Shown piece by piece: positions 22,884 through 36,765 of a DNA stretch of 64,000 nt. A model generated the notes under the pieces. It was not told the DNA's origin. It did no database searches and saw only the letters and a program-made list of their open reading frames with translations. The position numbers and the translations under genes were made by a program. The stretch lies in NCBI GenBank assembly GCA_025618425.1, contig CM046837.1, positions 26,779,793-26,843,792 of the forward strand. Direction: 5' to 3'. This stretch comes from Heliocidaris tuberculata (lineage: Eukaryota; Echinodermata; Echinoidea; Camarodonta; Echinometridae). Position 1 is the stretch's first letter. The number at the start of each line of letters is the position of its first letter.

Positions 22884-24903
22884 TGAAGAGGAAAGCAAGT
22901 ACAACATTTTGGTGCAACTTGCAATTTCATACTATTAATTGGTAGTGCGCAAGTCGCATTATAAGATTGCAAATCGAATCCAGGCCTGTTAAAACATTGC
23001 CAACGTTTTCAAAAGGACATTTAGACGAATTTTACATTCATCTCGTGAATAGGATACAACCTGAAATACTATCATGGTGAAGAGGAAAGCAGGTACAACA
23101 TTATGGTGCAATTTGCAATTTCATACTATTAATTGGTAGTGCGCAAGTCGCATTATAAGATTACAAATCGAATGAAAAACCTATTAAAACATGATTGCCA
23201 ACGCTTTAAAAGGGACTTTCAGACGAATTTTACATCTACTTTGCAGACTTGGATGCTTTATAACTTTCCAACGCGAATAGGTTACAAGCTGAAAATACTA
23301 CCATGCTGTAGAAGAGCGCAAGTACAACCTCGTGGTGCAATTCGCAATCTCATACGATTAGTTAGTAGTGATAAATCGCATTATAAGATTGCAAATCGAA
23401 TGAAAACCTAGTAATACATTGCCAACGCTTTTCATGGGACATTTAGACGAATTTTACATTCATCTCGTGAATAGGATACAACCTGAAATACTATCATGGT
23501 GAAGAGGAAAGCAAGTACAACATTTTGGTGCAATTAGCAATTTCATATTATTAATTAGTAGTGCGCAAGTCGGATTATAAGATGGCAAATCGAATGAAAA
23601 ACCTATTAAAACATTGCCAACGCTTTCAAAGGGACTTTCAGACGGATTTTACATCTACTTTGCAGACTTGGATGCTTTTATAACTTTCCAACGCGAATAG
23701 GATAGAAGCTGAAAATACTGCCATGCTGTAGAAGAGCGCAAGTACAACATTTTGGTGCAATTTGCATCCTCATCTGATTAGTCAGTAGTCGCATTATAAG
23801 ATTGCAAATCGAATGAAAGCCTAGTAATACATTGCCAACGCTTTCAAAGGGACATTCAGACGAATTTTACATTCATCTCGTGAATAGGATACAACCTGAA
23901 ATACTATCATGGTGAAGAGGAAAGCAAGTACAACATTTTGGTGCAATTTGCAATTTCATACTATTAATTAGTAGTGCGCAAGTCGTTACATAAGATTACA
24001 AATCGAATCCAGGCCTGTTAAAACATTGCCAACGCTTTCAAAGGGACATTCAGACGAATTTTACATTTATCTCGTGAATAGGATACAACCTGATATACTA
24101 TCATGGTGAAGAGGAAAGCAAGTACAACATTATGGTGCAATTTGCAATTTCATACTATTAATTGGTAGTGCGCAAGTCGCATTATAAGATTGCAAATCGA
24201 ATCCAGGCCTGTTAAAACATTGCCAACGTTTTCAAAGGGACATTCAGACGAATTTTACATTCATCTCGTGAATAGGATACAACCTGAAATACTATCATGG
24301 TGAAGAGGAAAGCAGGTACAACATTATGGAGCAATTTGCAATTTCATACTATTAATTGGTAGTGCGCAAGTCGTAATATAAGATTGGAACTCGAATCCAG
24401 GCTTTTTTAAACATTGCCAACGCTTTCAAAGGGACATTCAGACGAATTTTACATTTATCTCATGAATAGGATACAACCTGAAATACTATCATGGTGAAGA
24501 GGAAAGCAAGTACAACATTTTGGTACAATTTGCAATCTCATACTATTAGTTAGTAGTGCGTAAGTCGCATTATAAGATTGCAAATCGAATGAAAGCCTAG
24601 TAATACATTGCCAACGCTTTTCATGGGACATTTAGACGAATTTTACATTCATCTCGTGAATAGGATACAACCTGAAATACTATCATGGTGAAGAGGAAAG
24701 CAAGTACAACATTTTGGTGCAATTAGCAATTTAATGCTATTAATTAGTAGTGCGCAAGTCGTAATATAAGATTGGAACTCGAATCCAGGCTTATTAAAAC
24801 ATTGCCAACGCTTTCAAAGGGATATTCAGACGAATTTTACATTTATCTCATGAATAGGATACAACCTGATATACTATCATGGTGAAGAGGAAAGCAAGTA
24901 CAA

Positions 24904-24985
24904 CATTATGGTGCAATTTTACATTTATCTCATGAATAGGATACAACCTGAAATACTATCATGGTGAAGAGGAAAGCAAGTACAA
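24904..24985 (+). repeat. E truncated monomer, slot 6 of copy 4
   Basis: 82 bp, standard junction, between slot 5 (CCTGATATAC end) and the slot 7 C unit. Confidence 0.9.
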
Positions 24986-26208
24986 CATTATGGTGCAATT
25001 TGCAATTTCATACTATTAATTGGTAGTGCGCAAGTCGCATTATAAGATTGCAAATCGAATGAAAAACCTATTAAAACATGATTGCCAACGCTTTAAAAGG
25101 GACTTTCAGACGAATTTTACATCTACTTTGCAGACTTGGATGCTTTATAACTTTCCAACGCGAATAGGTTACAAGCTGAAAATACTACCATGCTGTAGAA
25201 GAGCGCAAGTACAACCTCGTGGTGCAATTCGCAATCTCATACGATTAGTTAGTAGTGAAAAATCGCATTATAAGATTGCAAATCGAATGAAAACCTAGTA
25301 ATACATTGCCAAGGCTTTTCATGGGACATTTAGACGAATTTTACATTCATCTCGTGAATAGGATACAACCTGAAATACTATCATGGTGAAGAGGAAAGCA
25401 AGTACAACATTTTGGTGCAATTTGCAATTTCATGCTATTAATTAGTAGTGCGCAAGTCGTAATATAAGATTGGAACTCGAATCCAGGCTTTTTTAAACAT
25501 TGCCAACGCTTTCAAAGGGACATTCAGACGGATTTTACATTTATCTCATGAATAGGATACAACCTGAAATACTATCATGGTGAAGAGGAAAGCAAGTACA
25601 ACATTTTGGTGCAATTAGCAATTTCATATTATTAATTAGTAGTGCGCAAGTCGGATTATAAGATGGCAAATCGAATGAAAAACCTATTAAAACATTGCCA
25701 ACGCTTTCAAAGGGACTTTCAGACGGATTTTACATCTACTTTGCAGACTTGGATGCTTTTATAACTTTCCAACGCGAATAGGATAGAAGCTGAAAATACT
25801 GCCATGCTGTAGAAGAGCGCAAGTACAACATTTTGGTGCAATTTGCATCCTCATCTGATTAGTCAGTAGTCGCATTATAAGATTGCAAATCGAATGAAAG
25901 CCTAGTAATACATTGCCAACGCTTTCAAAGGGACATTCAGACGAATTTTACATTCATCTCGTGAATAGGATACAACCTGAAATACTATCATGGTGAAGAG
26001 GAAAGCAAGTACAACATTTTGGTGCAATTTGCAATTTCATACTATTAATTAGTAGTGCGCAAGTCGTTACATAAGATTACAAATCGAATCCAGGCCTGTT
26101 AAAACATTGCCAACGCTTTCAAAGGGACATTCAGACGAATTTTACATTTATCTCGTGAATAGGATACAACCTGATATACTATCATGGTGAAGAGGAAAGC
26201 AAGTACAA

Positions 26209-26290
26209 CATTATGGTGTAATTTTACATTTATCTCATGAATAGGATACAACCTGAAATACTATCATGGTGAAGAGGAAAGCAAGTACAA
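26209..26290 (+). repeat. E truncated monomer, slot 13 of copy 4
   Basis: 82 bp with the slot 13 marker GGTGTAATTTT. Confidence 0.9.
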
Positions 26291-26866
26291 CATTTTGGTG
26301 CAATTTGCAAATTCATGCTATTAATTAGTAGTGCGCAAGTCGTAATAAAAGATTACAAATCGAATCCAGGCCTGTTAAAACATTGCCAACGCTTTCAAAG
26401 GGACATTCAGACGAATTTTACATTTATCTCGTGAATAGGATACAACCTGAAATACTATCATGGTGAAGAGGAAAGCAAGTACAACATTTTGGTGCAATTT
26501 GCAATTTCATACTATTAATTAGTAGTGCAAAAGTCGCGTTATAAGATTTCAAATTTGAATGAAAAACCTATTAAAACATTGCCAACGCTTTCAAAGGGAT
26601 TTTCAGACGAATCTTACATCTACTTGGCAGACTTGGATGCTTTATAACTTTCCAACGCGAATAGGTTACAAGCTGAAAATACTGCCATGCTGTAAAGGAG
26701 CGCAAGTACAACATTTTGGCGCAATTTGCATCCTCATCTGATTAGTCAGTAGTCGCATTATAAGATTGCAAATCGAATGAAAGCCTAGTAATACATTGCG
26801 AACGCTTTTCATGGGACATTTAGACGAATTTTACATTCATCTCGTAAATAGGATACAACCTGAAAT

Positions 26867-26897
26867 AGCATGGTAGCATGATAGCATGATAGCATGG
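26867..26897 (+). repeat. GCATGRTA mini-array, slot 16 copy 4
   Basis: Standard 31-bp, period-8 run. Confidence 0.93.
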
Positions 26898-29080
26898 TGA
26901 AGAGGAAAGCAAGTACAACATTTTGGTGCAACTTGCAATTTCATACTATTAATTGGTAGTGCGCAAGTCGCATTATAAGATTGCAAATCGAAGCCAGGCC
27001 TGTTAAAACATTGCCAACGATTTCAAAAGGACATTTAGACGAATTTTACATTCATCTCGTGAATAGTATACAACCTGAAATACTATCATGGTGAAGAGGA
27101 AAGCAGGTACAACATTATGGTGCAATTTACAATTTCATACTATTAATTGGTAGTGGGCAAGTCGCATTATAAGATTGCAAATCGAATGAAAAACCTATTA
27201 AAACATTGCCAACGCTTTCAAAGGGATTTTCAGACGAATCTTACATCTACTTGGCAGACTTGGATGCTTTATAACTTTCCAACGCGAATAGGTTACAAGC
27301 TGAAAATACTGCCATGCTGTAGAACAGCGCACGTACAAACTCGTGGTACAATTTGCAATCTCATCAGATTAGTTAGTAGTGCGTAAGTCGCATTATAAGA
27401 TTGCAAATCGAATGAAAGCCTAGTAATACATTGCCAACGCTTTTCATAGGACATTTAGACGAATTTTACATTCATCTCGTGAATAGGATACAACCTGAAA
27501 ATACTACCATACTGAAGAAGAGCGCAAGTACAACCTCGTGGTGCAATTTGCAATCTCATACGATTAGTTAGTAGTGCGTAAGTCGCATTATAAGATTGCA
27601 AATCGAATGAAAGCCTAGTAATACATTGCCAACGCTTTTCATAGGACATTTAGACGAATTTTACATTCATCTCGTGAATAGGATACAACCTGAAAATACT
27701 ACCATACTGAAGAAGAGCGCAAGTACAACCTCGTGGTGCAATTTGCAATCTCATACGATTAGTCAGTAGTGCGCAAGTTGCATTATAAGATTGCAAATCG
27801 AATGAAAGCCTAGTAATACATTGCCAACGCTTTTCATGGGACATTTAGACGAATTTTACATTTATCTCGTGAATAGGATACAACCTAAAAATACTATCAT
27901 GGTGAAGAGGAAAGCAAGTAAAACATTTTGGTACAATTTGCAATCTCATACTATTAGTTAGTAGTGCGTAAGTCGCATTATAAGATTGCAAATCGAATGA
28001 AAGCCTAGTAATACATTGCCAACGCTTTTCATGGGACATTTAGACGAATTTTACATTCATCTCGTGAATAGGATACAACCTGAAATACTATCATGGTGAA
28101 GAGGAAAGCAAGTACAACATTTTGGTGCAATTTGCAATTTCATGCTATTAATTAGTAGTGCGCAAGTCGTAATATAAGATTGGAACTCGAATCCAGGCTT
28201 TTTTAAACATTGCCAACGCTTTCAAAGGGACATTCAGACGGATTTTACATTTATCTCATGAATAGGATACAACCTGAAATACTATCATGGTGAAGAGGAA
28301 AGCAAGTACAACATTTTGGTGCAATTAGCAATTTCATATTATTAATTAGTAGTGCGCAAGTCGGATTATAAGATGGCAAATCGAATGAAAAACCTATTAA
28401 AACATTGCCAACGCTTTCAAAGGGACTTTCAGACGGATTTTACATCTACTTTGCAGACTTGGATGCTTTTATAACTTTCCAACGCGAATAGGATAGAAGC
28501 TGAAAATACTGCCATGCTGTAGAAGAGCGCAAGTACAACATTTTGGTGCAATTTGCATCCTCATCTGATTAGTCAGTAGTCGCATTATAAGATTGCAAAT
28601 CGAATGAAAGCCTAGTAATACATTGCCAACGCTTTTCATGGGACATTTAGACGAATTTTACATTCATCTCGTAAATAGGATACAACCTGAAATACTATCA
28701 TGGTGAATAGGAAAGCAAGTACAACATTTTGGTGCAATTTGCAATTTCATGCTATTAATTAGTAGTGCGCAAGTCGTAATATAAGATTGGAACTCGAATC
28801 CAGGCTTTTTTAAACATTGCCAACGCTTTCAAAGGGACATTCAGACGGATTTTACATTTATCTCATGAATAGGATACAACCTGAAATACTATCATGGTGA
28901 AGAGGAAAGCAAGTACAACATTATGGTGCCATTTGCAATTTGCATCCTCATCTGATTAGTCAGTAGTCGCATTACAAGATTGCAAATCGAATGAAAGCCT
29001 AGTAATACATTGCCAACGCTTTTCATGGGACATTTAGACGAATTTTACATTCATCTCGTAAATAGGATACAACCTGAAAT

Positions 29081-29111
29081 AGCATGGTAGCATGATAGCA
29101 TGATAGCATGG
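29081..29111 (+). repeat. GCATGRTA mini-array, slot 27 copy 4
   Basis: Standard 31-bp, period-8 run. Confidence 0.93.
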
Positions 29112-30355
29112 TGAAGAGGAAAGCAAGTACAACATTTTGGTGCAACTTGCAATTTCATACTATTAATTGGTAGTGCGCAAGTCGCATTATAAGATTGCAA
29201 ATCGAATCCAGGCCTGTTAAAACATTGCCAACGTTTTCAAAAGGACATTTAGACGAATTTTACATTCATCTCGTGAATAGGATACAACCTGAAATACTAT
29301 CATGGTGAAGAGGAAAGCAGGTACAACATTATGGTGCAATTTGCAATTTCATACTATTAATTGGTAGTGCGCAAGTCGCATTATAAGATTACAAATCGAA
29401 TGAAAAACCTATTAAAACATGATTGCCAACGCTTTAAAAGGGACTTTCAGACGAATTTTACATCTACTTTGCAGACTTGGATGCTTTATAACTTTCCAAC
29501 GCGAATAGGTTACAAGCTGAAAATACTACCATGCTGTAGAAGAGCGCAAGTACAACCTCGTGGTGCAATTCGCAATCTCATACGATTAGTTAGTAGTGAA
29601 AAATCGCATTATAAGATTGCAAATCGAATGAAAACCTAGTAATACATTGCCAACGCTTTTCATGGGACATTTAGACGAATTTTACATTCATCTCGTGAAT
29701 AGGATACAACCTGAAATACTATCATGGTGAAGAGGAAAGCAAGTACAACATTTTGGTGCAATTAGCAATTTCATATTATTAATTAGTAGTGCGCAAGTCG
29801 GATTATAAGATGGCAAATCGAATGAAAAACCTATTAAAACATTGCCAACGCTTTCAAAGGGACTTTCAGACGGATTTTACATCTACTTTGCAGACTTGGA
29901 TGCTTTTATAACTTTCCAACGCGAATAGGATAGAAGCTGAAAATACTGCCATGCTGTAGAAGAGCGCAAGTACAACATTTTGGTGCAATTTGCATCCTCA
30001 TCTGATTAGTCAGTAGTCGCATTATAAGATTGCAAATCGAATGAAAGCCTAGTAATACATTGCCAACGCTTTCAAAGGGACATTCAGACGAATTTTACAT
30101 TCATCTCGTGAATAGGATACAACCTGAAATACTATCATGGTGAAGAGGAAAGCAAGTACAACATTTTGGTGCAATTTGCAATTTCATACTATTAATTAGT
30201 AGTGCGCAAGTCGTTACATAAGATTACAAATCGAATCCAGGCCTGTTAAAACATTGCCAACGCTTTCAAAGGGACATTCAGACGAATTTTACATTTATCT
30301 CGTGAATAGGATACAACCTGATATACTATCATGGTGAAGAGGAAAGCAAGTACAA

Positions 30356-30549
30356 CATTATGGTGCAATTTGCAATTTCATACTATTAATTGGTAGTGCG
30401 CAAGTTGCATTATAAGATTGCAAATCGAATGAAAGCCTAGTAATACATTGCCAACGCTTTTCATGGGACATTTAGACGAATTTTACATTCATCTCGTGAA
30501 TAGGATACAACCTGAAATACTATCATGGTGAAGAGGAAAGCAAGTACAA
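30356..30549 (+). repeat. Slot 2/slot 4 chimeric monomer
   Basis: Starts as slot 2 (TTGGTAGTGCGCAAGTTGC) and switches to class B (GAATGAAAGCCTAGTAATAC, TTTTCATGGG). The switch lies in the shared ATTATAAGATTGCAAATCG. Slot 3 and parts of slots 2 and 4 are lost. Confidence 0.86.
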
Positions 30550-30743
30550 CATTTTGGTGCAATTTGCAATTTCATACTATTAATTAGTAGTGCGCAAGTC
30601 GTTACATAAGATTACAAATCGAATCCAGGCCTGTTAAAACATTGCCAACGCTTTCAAAGGGACATTCAGACGAATTTTACATTTATCTCGTGAATAGGAT
30701 ACAACCTGAAATACTATCATGGTGAAGAGGAAAGCAAGTACAA
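30550..30743 (+). repeat. Extra slot-12-like A unit before slot 5
   Basis: Same inserted unit as at 42594 and 50666, but the upstream neighbour is the slot 2/4 chimera rather than an intact slot 4. Confidence 0.85.
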
Positions 30744-30937
30744 CATTTTGGTGCAATTTGCAATTTCATGCTATTAATTAGTAGTGCGCAAGTCGTAATA
30801 TAAGATTGGAACTCGAATCCAGGCTTATTAAAACATTGCCAACGCTTTCAAAGGGATATTCAGACGAATTTTACATTTATCTCATGAATAGGATACAACC
30901 TGATATACTATCATGGTGAAGAGGAAAGCAAGTACAA

Positions 30938-31019
30938 CATTATGGTGCAATTTTACATTTATCTCATGAATAGGATACAACCTGAAATACTATCATGGTG
31001 AAGAGGAAAGCAAGTACAA
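30938..31019 (+). repeat. E truncated monomer, slot 6 in mosaic
   Basis: 82 bp, standard junction. Slot order 5-6-7 is intact here although slots 2-4 upstream are rearranged. Confidence 0.9.
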
Positions 31020-32048
31020 CATTATGGTGCAATTTGCAATTTCATACTATTAATTGGTAGTGCGCAAGTCGCATTATAAGATTGCAAATCGAATGAAAAA
31101 CCTATTAAAACATGATTGCCAACGCTTTAAAAGGGACTTTCAGACGAATTTTACATCTACTTTGCAGACTTGGATGCTTTATAACTTTCAAACGCGAATA
31201 GGTTACAAGCTGAAAATACTACCATGCTGTAGAAGAGCGCAAGTACAACCTCGTGGTGCAATTCGCAATCTCATACGATTAGTTAGTAGTGAAAAATCGC
31301 ATTATAAGATTGCAAATCGAATGAAAACCTAGTAATACATTGCCAAGGCTTTTCATGGGACATTTAGACGAATTTTACATTCATCTCGTGAATAGGATAC
31401 AACCTGAAATACTATCATGGTGAAGAGGAAAGCAAGTACAACATTTTGGTGCAATTTGCAATTTCATGCTATTAATTAGTAGTGCGCAAGTCGTAATATA
31501 AGATTGGAACTCGAATCCAGGCTTTTTTAAACATTGCCAACGCTTTCAAAGGGACATTCAGACGGATTTTACATTTATCTCATGAATAGGATACAACCTG
31601 AAATACTATCATGGTGAAGAGGAAAGCAAGTACAACATTTTGGTGCAATTAGCAATTTCATATTATTAATTAGTAGTGCGCAAGTCGGATTATAAGATGG
31701 CAAATCGAATGAAAAACCTATTAAAACATTGCCAACGCTTTCAAAGGGACTTTCAGACGGATTTTACATCTACTTTGCAGACTTGGATGCTTTTATAACT
31801 TTCCAACGCGAATAGGATAGAAGCTGAAAATACTGCCATGCTGTAGAAGAGCGCAAGTACAACATTTTGGTGCAATTTGCATCCTCATCTGATTAGTAAG
31901 TACTCGCATTATAAGATTGCAAATCGAATGAAAGCCTAGTAATACATTGCCAACGCTTTCAAAGGGACATTCAGACGAATTTTACATTCATCTCGTGAAT
32001 AGGATACAACCTGAAATACTATCATGGTGAAGAGGAAAGCAAGTACAA

Positions 32049-32242
32049 CATTTTGGTGCAATTTGCAATTTCATACTATTAATTAGTAGTGCGCAAGTCG
32101 TTACATAAGATTACAAATCGAATCCAGGCCTGTTAAAACATTGCCAACGCTTTCAAAGGGACATTCAGACGAATTTTACATTTATCTCATGAATAGGATA
32201 CAACCTGAAATACTATCATGGTGAAGAGGAAAGCAAGTACAA
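32049..32242 (+). repeat. Chimeric slot 12/13 monomer (E-loss junction)
   Basis: Same chimera as at 8319, preceded by a B186 unit with AGTAAGTACTCGC. It is followed by a slot 2-like A instead of slot 14. Confidence 0.86.
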
Positions 32243-33410
32243 CATTTTGGTGCAATTTGCAATTTCATACTATTAATTGGTAGTGCGCAAGTCGCATTAT
32301 AAGATTGCAAATCGAATCCAGGCCTGTTAAAACATTGCCAACGTTTTCAAAGGGACATTCAGACGAATTTTACATTCATCTCGTGAATAGGATACAACCT
32401 GAAATACTATCATGGTGAAGAGGAAAGCAAGTACAACATTTTGGTGCAATTTGCAATTTCATACTATTAATTAGTAGTGCGCAAGTCGTAATATAAGATT
32501 GGAACTCGAATCCAGGCTTATTTTTTAAACATTGCCAACGCTTTCAAAGGGACATTCAGACGAATTTTACATTTATCTCATGAATAGGATACAACCTGAA
32601 ATACTATCACGGTGAAGAGGAAAGCAAGTACAACATTTTGGTGCAATTTGCAATCTCATACTATTAGTTAGTAGTGCGTAAGTCGCATTATAAGATTGCA
32701 AATCGAATGAAAGCCTAGTAATACATTGCCAACGCTTTTCATAGGACATTTAGACGAATTTTACATTTATCTCGTGAATAGGATACAACCTGAAATACTA
32801 TCATGGTGAAGAGGAAAGCAAGTACAACATTTTGGTGCAATTTGCAATTTCATACTATTAATTGGTAGTGCGCAAGTCGTATTATAAGATTGCAAATCGA
32901 ATCCAGGCTTATTAAAACATTGCCAACGCTTTCAAAGGGATATTCAGACGAATTTTACATTTATCTCGTGAATAGGATACAACCTGAAATACTATCATGG
33001 TGAAGAGGAAAGCAAGTACAACATCGTGGTGCAATTTGCAATCTCATACGATTAGTCAGTAGTGCGCAAGTCGCATTATAAGATTGCAAATCGAATGAAA
33101 GCCTAGTAATACATTGCCAACGCTTTTCATGGGACATTTAGACGAATTTTACATTTATCTCGTGAATAGGATACAACCTGAAAATACTATCATGGTGAAG
33201 AGGAAAGCAAGTACAACATTTTGGTGCAATTTGCAATCTCATACTATTAGTTAGTAGTGCGTAAGTCGCATTATAAGATTGCAAATCGAATGAAAGCCTA
33301 GTAATACATTGCCAACGCTTTTCATGGGACATTTAGACGAATTTTACATTCATCTCGTGAATAGGATACAACCTGAAATACTATCATGGTGAAGAGGAAA
33401 GCAAGTACAA

Positions 33411-33492
33411 CATTATGGTGCAATTTTACATTTATCTCATGAATAGGATACAACCTGATATACTATCATGGTGAAGAGGAAAGCAAGTACAA
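33411..33492 (+). repeat. E truncated monomer in B-E-C-D module
   Basis: 82 bp ending CCTGATATAC. It sits between a B unit (33217) and a C unit (33493), outside the normal slots 6 and 13. The same context occurs at 34930 and 63287. Confidence 0.88.
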
Positions 33493-33876
33493 CATTATGG
33501 TGCAATTTGCAATTTCATACTATTAATTGGTAGTGCGCAAGTCGCATTATAAGATTGCGAATCGAATGAAAAACCTATTAAAACATGATTGCCAACGCTT
33601 TAAAAGGGACTTTCAGACGAATTTTACATCTACTTTGCAGACTTGGATGCTTTATAACTTTCCAACGCGAATAGGATACAAGCTGAAAATACTGCCATGC
33701 TGTAGAAGAGCGCAAGTACAACATTTTGGTGCAATTTGCATCCTCATCTGATTAGTCAGTAGTCGCATTATAAGATTGCAAATCGAATGAAAGCCTAGTA
33801 ATACATTGCCAACGCTTTTCATGGGACATTTAGACGAATTTTACATTCATCTCGTAAATAGGATACAACCTGAAAT

Positions 33877-33907
33877 AGCATGGTAGCATGATAGCATGAT
33901 AGCATGG
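33877..33907 (+). repeat. GCATGRTA mini-array, mosaic region
   Basis: Standard run; its D unit follows a C unit from the B-E-C-D module. Confidence 0.92.
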
Positions 33908-34929
33908 TGAAGAGGAAAGCAAGTACAACATTTTGGTGCAATTTGCAATTTCATACTATTAATTGTAGTGCGCAAGTCGCATTATAAGATTGCAAATCGA
34001 ATCCATACCTGTTAAAACATTGCCAACGCTTTCAAAGGACATTTAGACGAATTTTACATTCATCTCGTGAATAGGATACAACCTGAAATACTATCATGGT
34101 GAAGAGGAAAGCAGGTACAACATTATGGTGCAATTTGCAATTTCATACTATTAATTGGTAGTGCGCAAGTCGCATTATAAGATTGCAAATCGAATGAAAA
34201 ACCTATTAAAACATTGCCAACGCTTTCAAAGGGATTTTCAGACGAATCTTACATCTACTTGGCAGACTTGGATGCTTTATAACTTTCCAACGCGAATAGG
34301 TTACAAGCTGAAAATACTGCCATGCTGTAGAACAGCGCAAGTACAACATCGTGGTGCAATTTGCAATCTCATACTATTAGTTAGTAGTGCGTAAGTCGCA
34401 TTATAAGATTGCAAATCGAATGAAAGCCTAGTAATACATTGCCAACGCTTTTCATAGGACATTTAGACGAATTTTACATTCATCTCGTGAATAGGATACA
34501 ACCTGAAAATACTATCATGGTGAAGAAGAGCGCAAGTACAACATTTTGGTGCAATTTGCAATCTCATACGATTAGTTAGTAGTGCGCAAGTCGCATTATA
34601 AGATTGCAAATCGAATGAAAGCCTAGTAATACATTGCCAACGCTTTTCATGGGACATTTAGACGAATTTTACATTTATCTCGTGAATAGGATACAACCTG
34701 AAATACTATCATGGTGAAGAGGAAAGCAAGTACAACATTTTGGTGCAATTTGCAATTTCATACTATTAATTAGTAGTGCGCAAGTCGCATTATAAGATTG
34801 CAAATCGAATGAAAGCCTAGTAATACATTGCCAACGCTTTTCATGGGACATTTAGACGAATTTTACATTCATCTCGTGAATAGAATACAACCTGAAATAC
34901 TATCATGGTGAAGAGGAAAGCAAGTACAA

Positions 34930-35011
34930 CATTATGGTGCAATTTTACATTTATCTCATGAATAGGATACAACCTGATATACTATCATGGTGAAGAGGAA
35001 AGCAAGTACAA
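34930..35011 (+). repeat. E truncated monomer in B-E-C-D module
   Basis: 82 bp ending CCTGATATAC; followed by a C unit with a local deletion (CCTATTACATGATTGCC, about 35093). Confidence 0.88.
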
Positions 35012-35392
35012 CATTATGGTGCAATTTGCAATTTCATACTATTAATTGGTAGTGCGCAAGTCGCATTATAAGATTGCGAATCGAATGAAAAACCTATTAC
35101 ATGATTGCCAACGCTTTAAAAGGGACTTTCAGACGAATTTTACATCTACTTTGCAGACTTGGATGCTTTATAACTTTCCAACGCGAATAGGTTACAAGCT
35201 GAAAATACTGCCATGCTGTAGAAGAGCGCAAGTACAACATTTTGGTGCAATTTGCATCCTCATCTGATTAGTCAGTAGTCGCATTATAAGATTGCAAATC
35301 GAATGAAAGCCTAGTAATACATTGCCAACGCTTTTCATGGGACATTTAGACGAATTTTACATTCATCTCGTAAATAGGATACAACCTGAAAT

Positions 35393-35423
35393 AGCATGGT
35401 AGCATGATAGCATGATAGCATGG
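35393..35423 (+). repeat. GCATGRTA mini-array, mosaic region
   Basis: Standard run in the second B-E-C-D module. Confidence 0.92.
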
Positions 35424-35637
35424 TGAAGAGGAAAGCAAGTACAACATTTTGGTGCAACTTGCAATTTCATACTATTAATTAGTAGTGCGCAAGTCGCATT
35501 ATAAGATTGCAAATCGAATGAAAGCCTAGTAATACATTGCCAACGCTTTCAAAGGACATTTAGACGAATTTTACATTTATCTCGTGAATAGGATACAACC
35601 TGAAATACTATCATGGTGAAGAGGAAAGCAAGTACAA

Positions 35638-35928
35638 CATTTTGGTGCAATTTGCAATCTCATACTATTTATAAGATTGCAAATCGAATGAAAGCCTAGT
35701 TAATACATTGCCAACGCTTTCATGGGACATTTAGACGAATTTTACATTCATCTCGTAAATAGGATACAACCTGAAATACTATCATGGTATAAGATTGCAA
35801 ATAGAATGAAAGCCTAGTTAATAAATTGCCAACGCTTTTCATGGGACATTTAGACGAATTTTACATTCATCTCGTGAATAGGATACAACCTGAAAATACT
35901 ATCATGGTGAAGAGGAAAGCAAGTACAA
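35638..35928 (+). repeat. Two consecutive truncated monomers
   Basis: First unit: CTCATACTAT joins TTATAAGATTG, losing the GTTAGTAGTGCG...GTCGC part. It ends prematurely where ATCATGGT joins ATAAGATTGCAAATAG (about 35781-35795), so the boundary and first part of the next unit (about 80 bp) are gone. Both units share AGCCTAGTTAAT, suggesting the second derives from the first. Confidence 0.86.
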
Positions 35929-36541
35929 CATTTTGGTGCAATTTGCAATCTCATACGATTAGTTAGTAGTGCGTAAGTCGCATTATAAGATTGCAAATCG
36001 AATGAAAGCCTAGTAATACATTGCCAACGCTTTTCATGGGACATTTAGACGAATTTTACATTCATCTCGTGAATAGGATACAACCTGAAATACTATCATG
36101 GTGAAGAGGAAAGCAAGTACAACATTTTGGTGCAATTTGCAATTTCATGCTATTAATTAGTAGTGCGCAAGTCGTAATATAAGATTGGAACTCGAATCCA
36201 GGCTTTTTAAACATTGCCAACGCTTTCAAAGGGACATTCAGACGAATTTTACATTTATCTCGTGAATAGGATACAACCTGAAATACTATCATGGTGAAGA
36301 GGAAAGCAAGTACAACATTTTGGTGCAATTTGCAATTTCATACTATTAATTAGTAGTGCAAAAGTCGCGTTATAAGATTGCAAATCGAATGAAAAACCTA
36401 TTAAAACATTGCCAACGCTTTCAAAGGGATTTTCAGACGAATCTTACATCTACTTGGCAGACTTGGATGCTTTATAACTTTCCAACGCGAATAGGTTACA
36501 AGCTGAAAATACTGCCATGCTGTAAAACAGCGCAAGTACAA

Positions 36542-36765
36542 ACTTTGGTACAATTTGCAATCTCATAAGATTAGTTAGTAGTGCGCAAGTCGATTATAAG
36601 ATGGCAAATCGAATGAAAAACCTATTAAAACATTGCCAACGCTTTCAAAGGGACTTTCAGACGATTTTACATCTACTTTGCAGACTTGGATGCTTTTATA
36701 ACTTTCCAACGCGAATAGGATAGAAGCTGAAAATACTGCCATGCTGTAGAAGAGCGCAAGTACAA
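36542..36765 (+). repeat. B/C chimeric monomer
   Basis: Left edge is B (TTTGGTACAATTTGCAATCTC, GTTAGTAGTGCGC); from CGATTATAAGATGGC it is slot 10/24-type C. The same combination at about 45722-45948 shows it is a shared rearrangement. Confidence 0.82.

Larger units (their letters stand above)
17707..23933 (+). repeat. HOR copy 3, complete 32 slots (6,227 bp)
   Basis: All 32 slots are present in order: 17707, 17901, 18095, 18291, 18485, 18678 (E), 18760 (C), 18989, 19182, 19376 (C), 19603, 19789, 19983 (E), 20065, 20258 (C), 20485 (D), 20692, 20886 (C), 21112, 21307, 21502, 21697, 21891, 22084 (C), 22311, 22497, 22691 (D), 22905, 23099 (C), 23328, 23521 (C), 23748. It differs from copy 4 by scattered substitutions and single-base indels, for example a 1-base loss in the slot 14 AATTCATGC and TTATTATTTAAAC versus a T run in slot 3. 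By eye the two are around 99% identical. Confidence 0.94.
23934..30161 (+). repeat. HOR copy 4, complete 32 slots (6,228 bp)
   Basis: Immediately adjacent tandem copy of the preceding HOR with the same slot order. Slot starts: 23934, 24128, 24322, 24516, 24710, 24904 (E), 24986 (C), 25215, 25408, 25602 (C), 25829, 26015, 26209 (E), 26291, 26485 (C), 26712 (D), 26919, 27113 (C), 27339, 27534, 27729, 27924, 28118, 28312 (C), 28539, 28725, 28919 (D), 29133, 29327 (C), 29556, 29749 (C), 29976. Private changes include a TTTAATGC form in slot 5 near 24732. The pair 17707-30161 is the best material for a HOR consensus. Confidence 0.94.
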
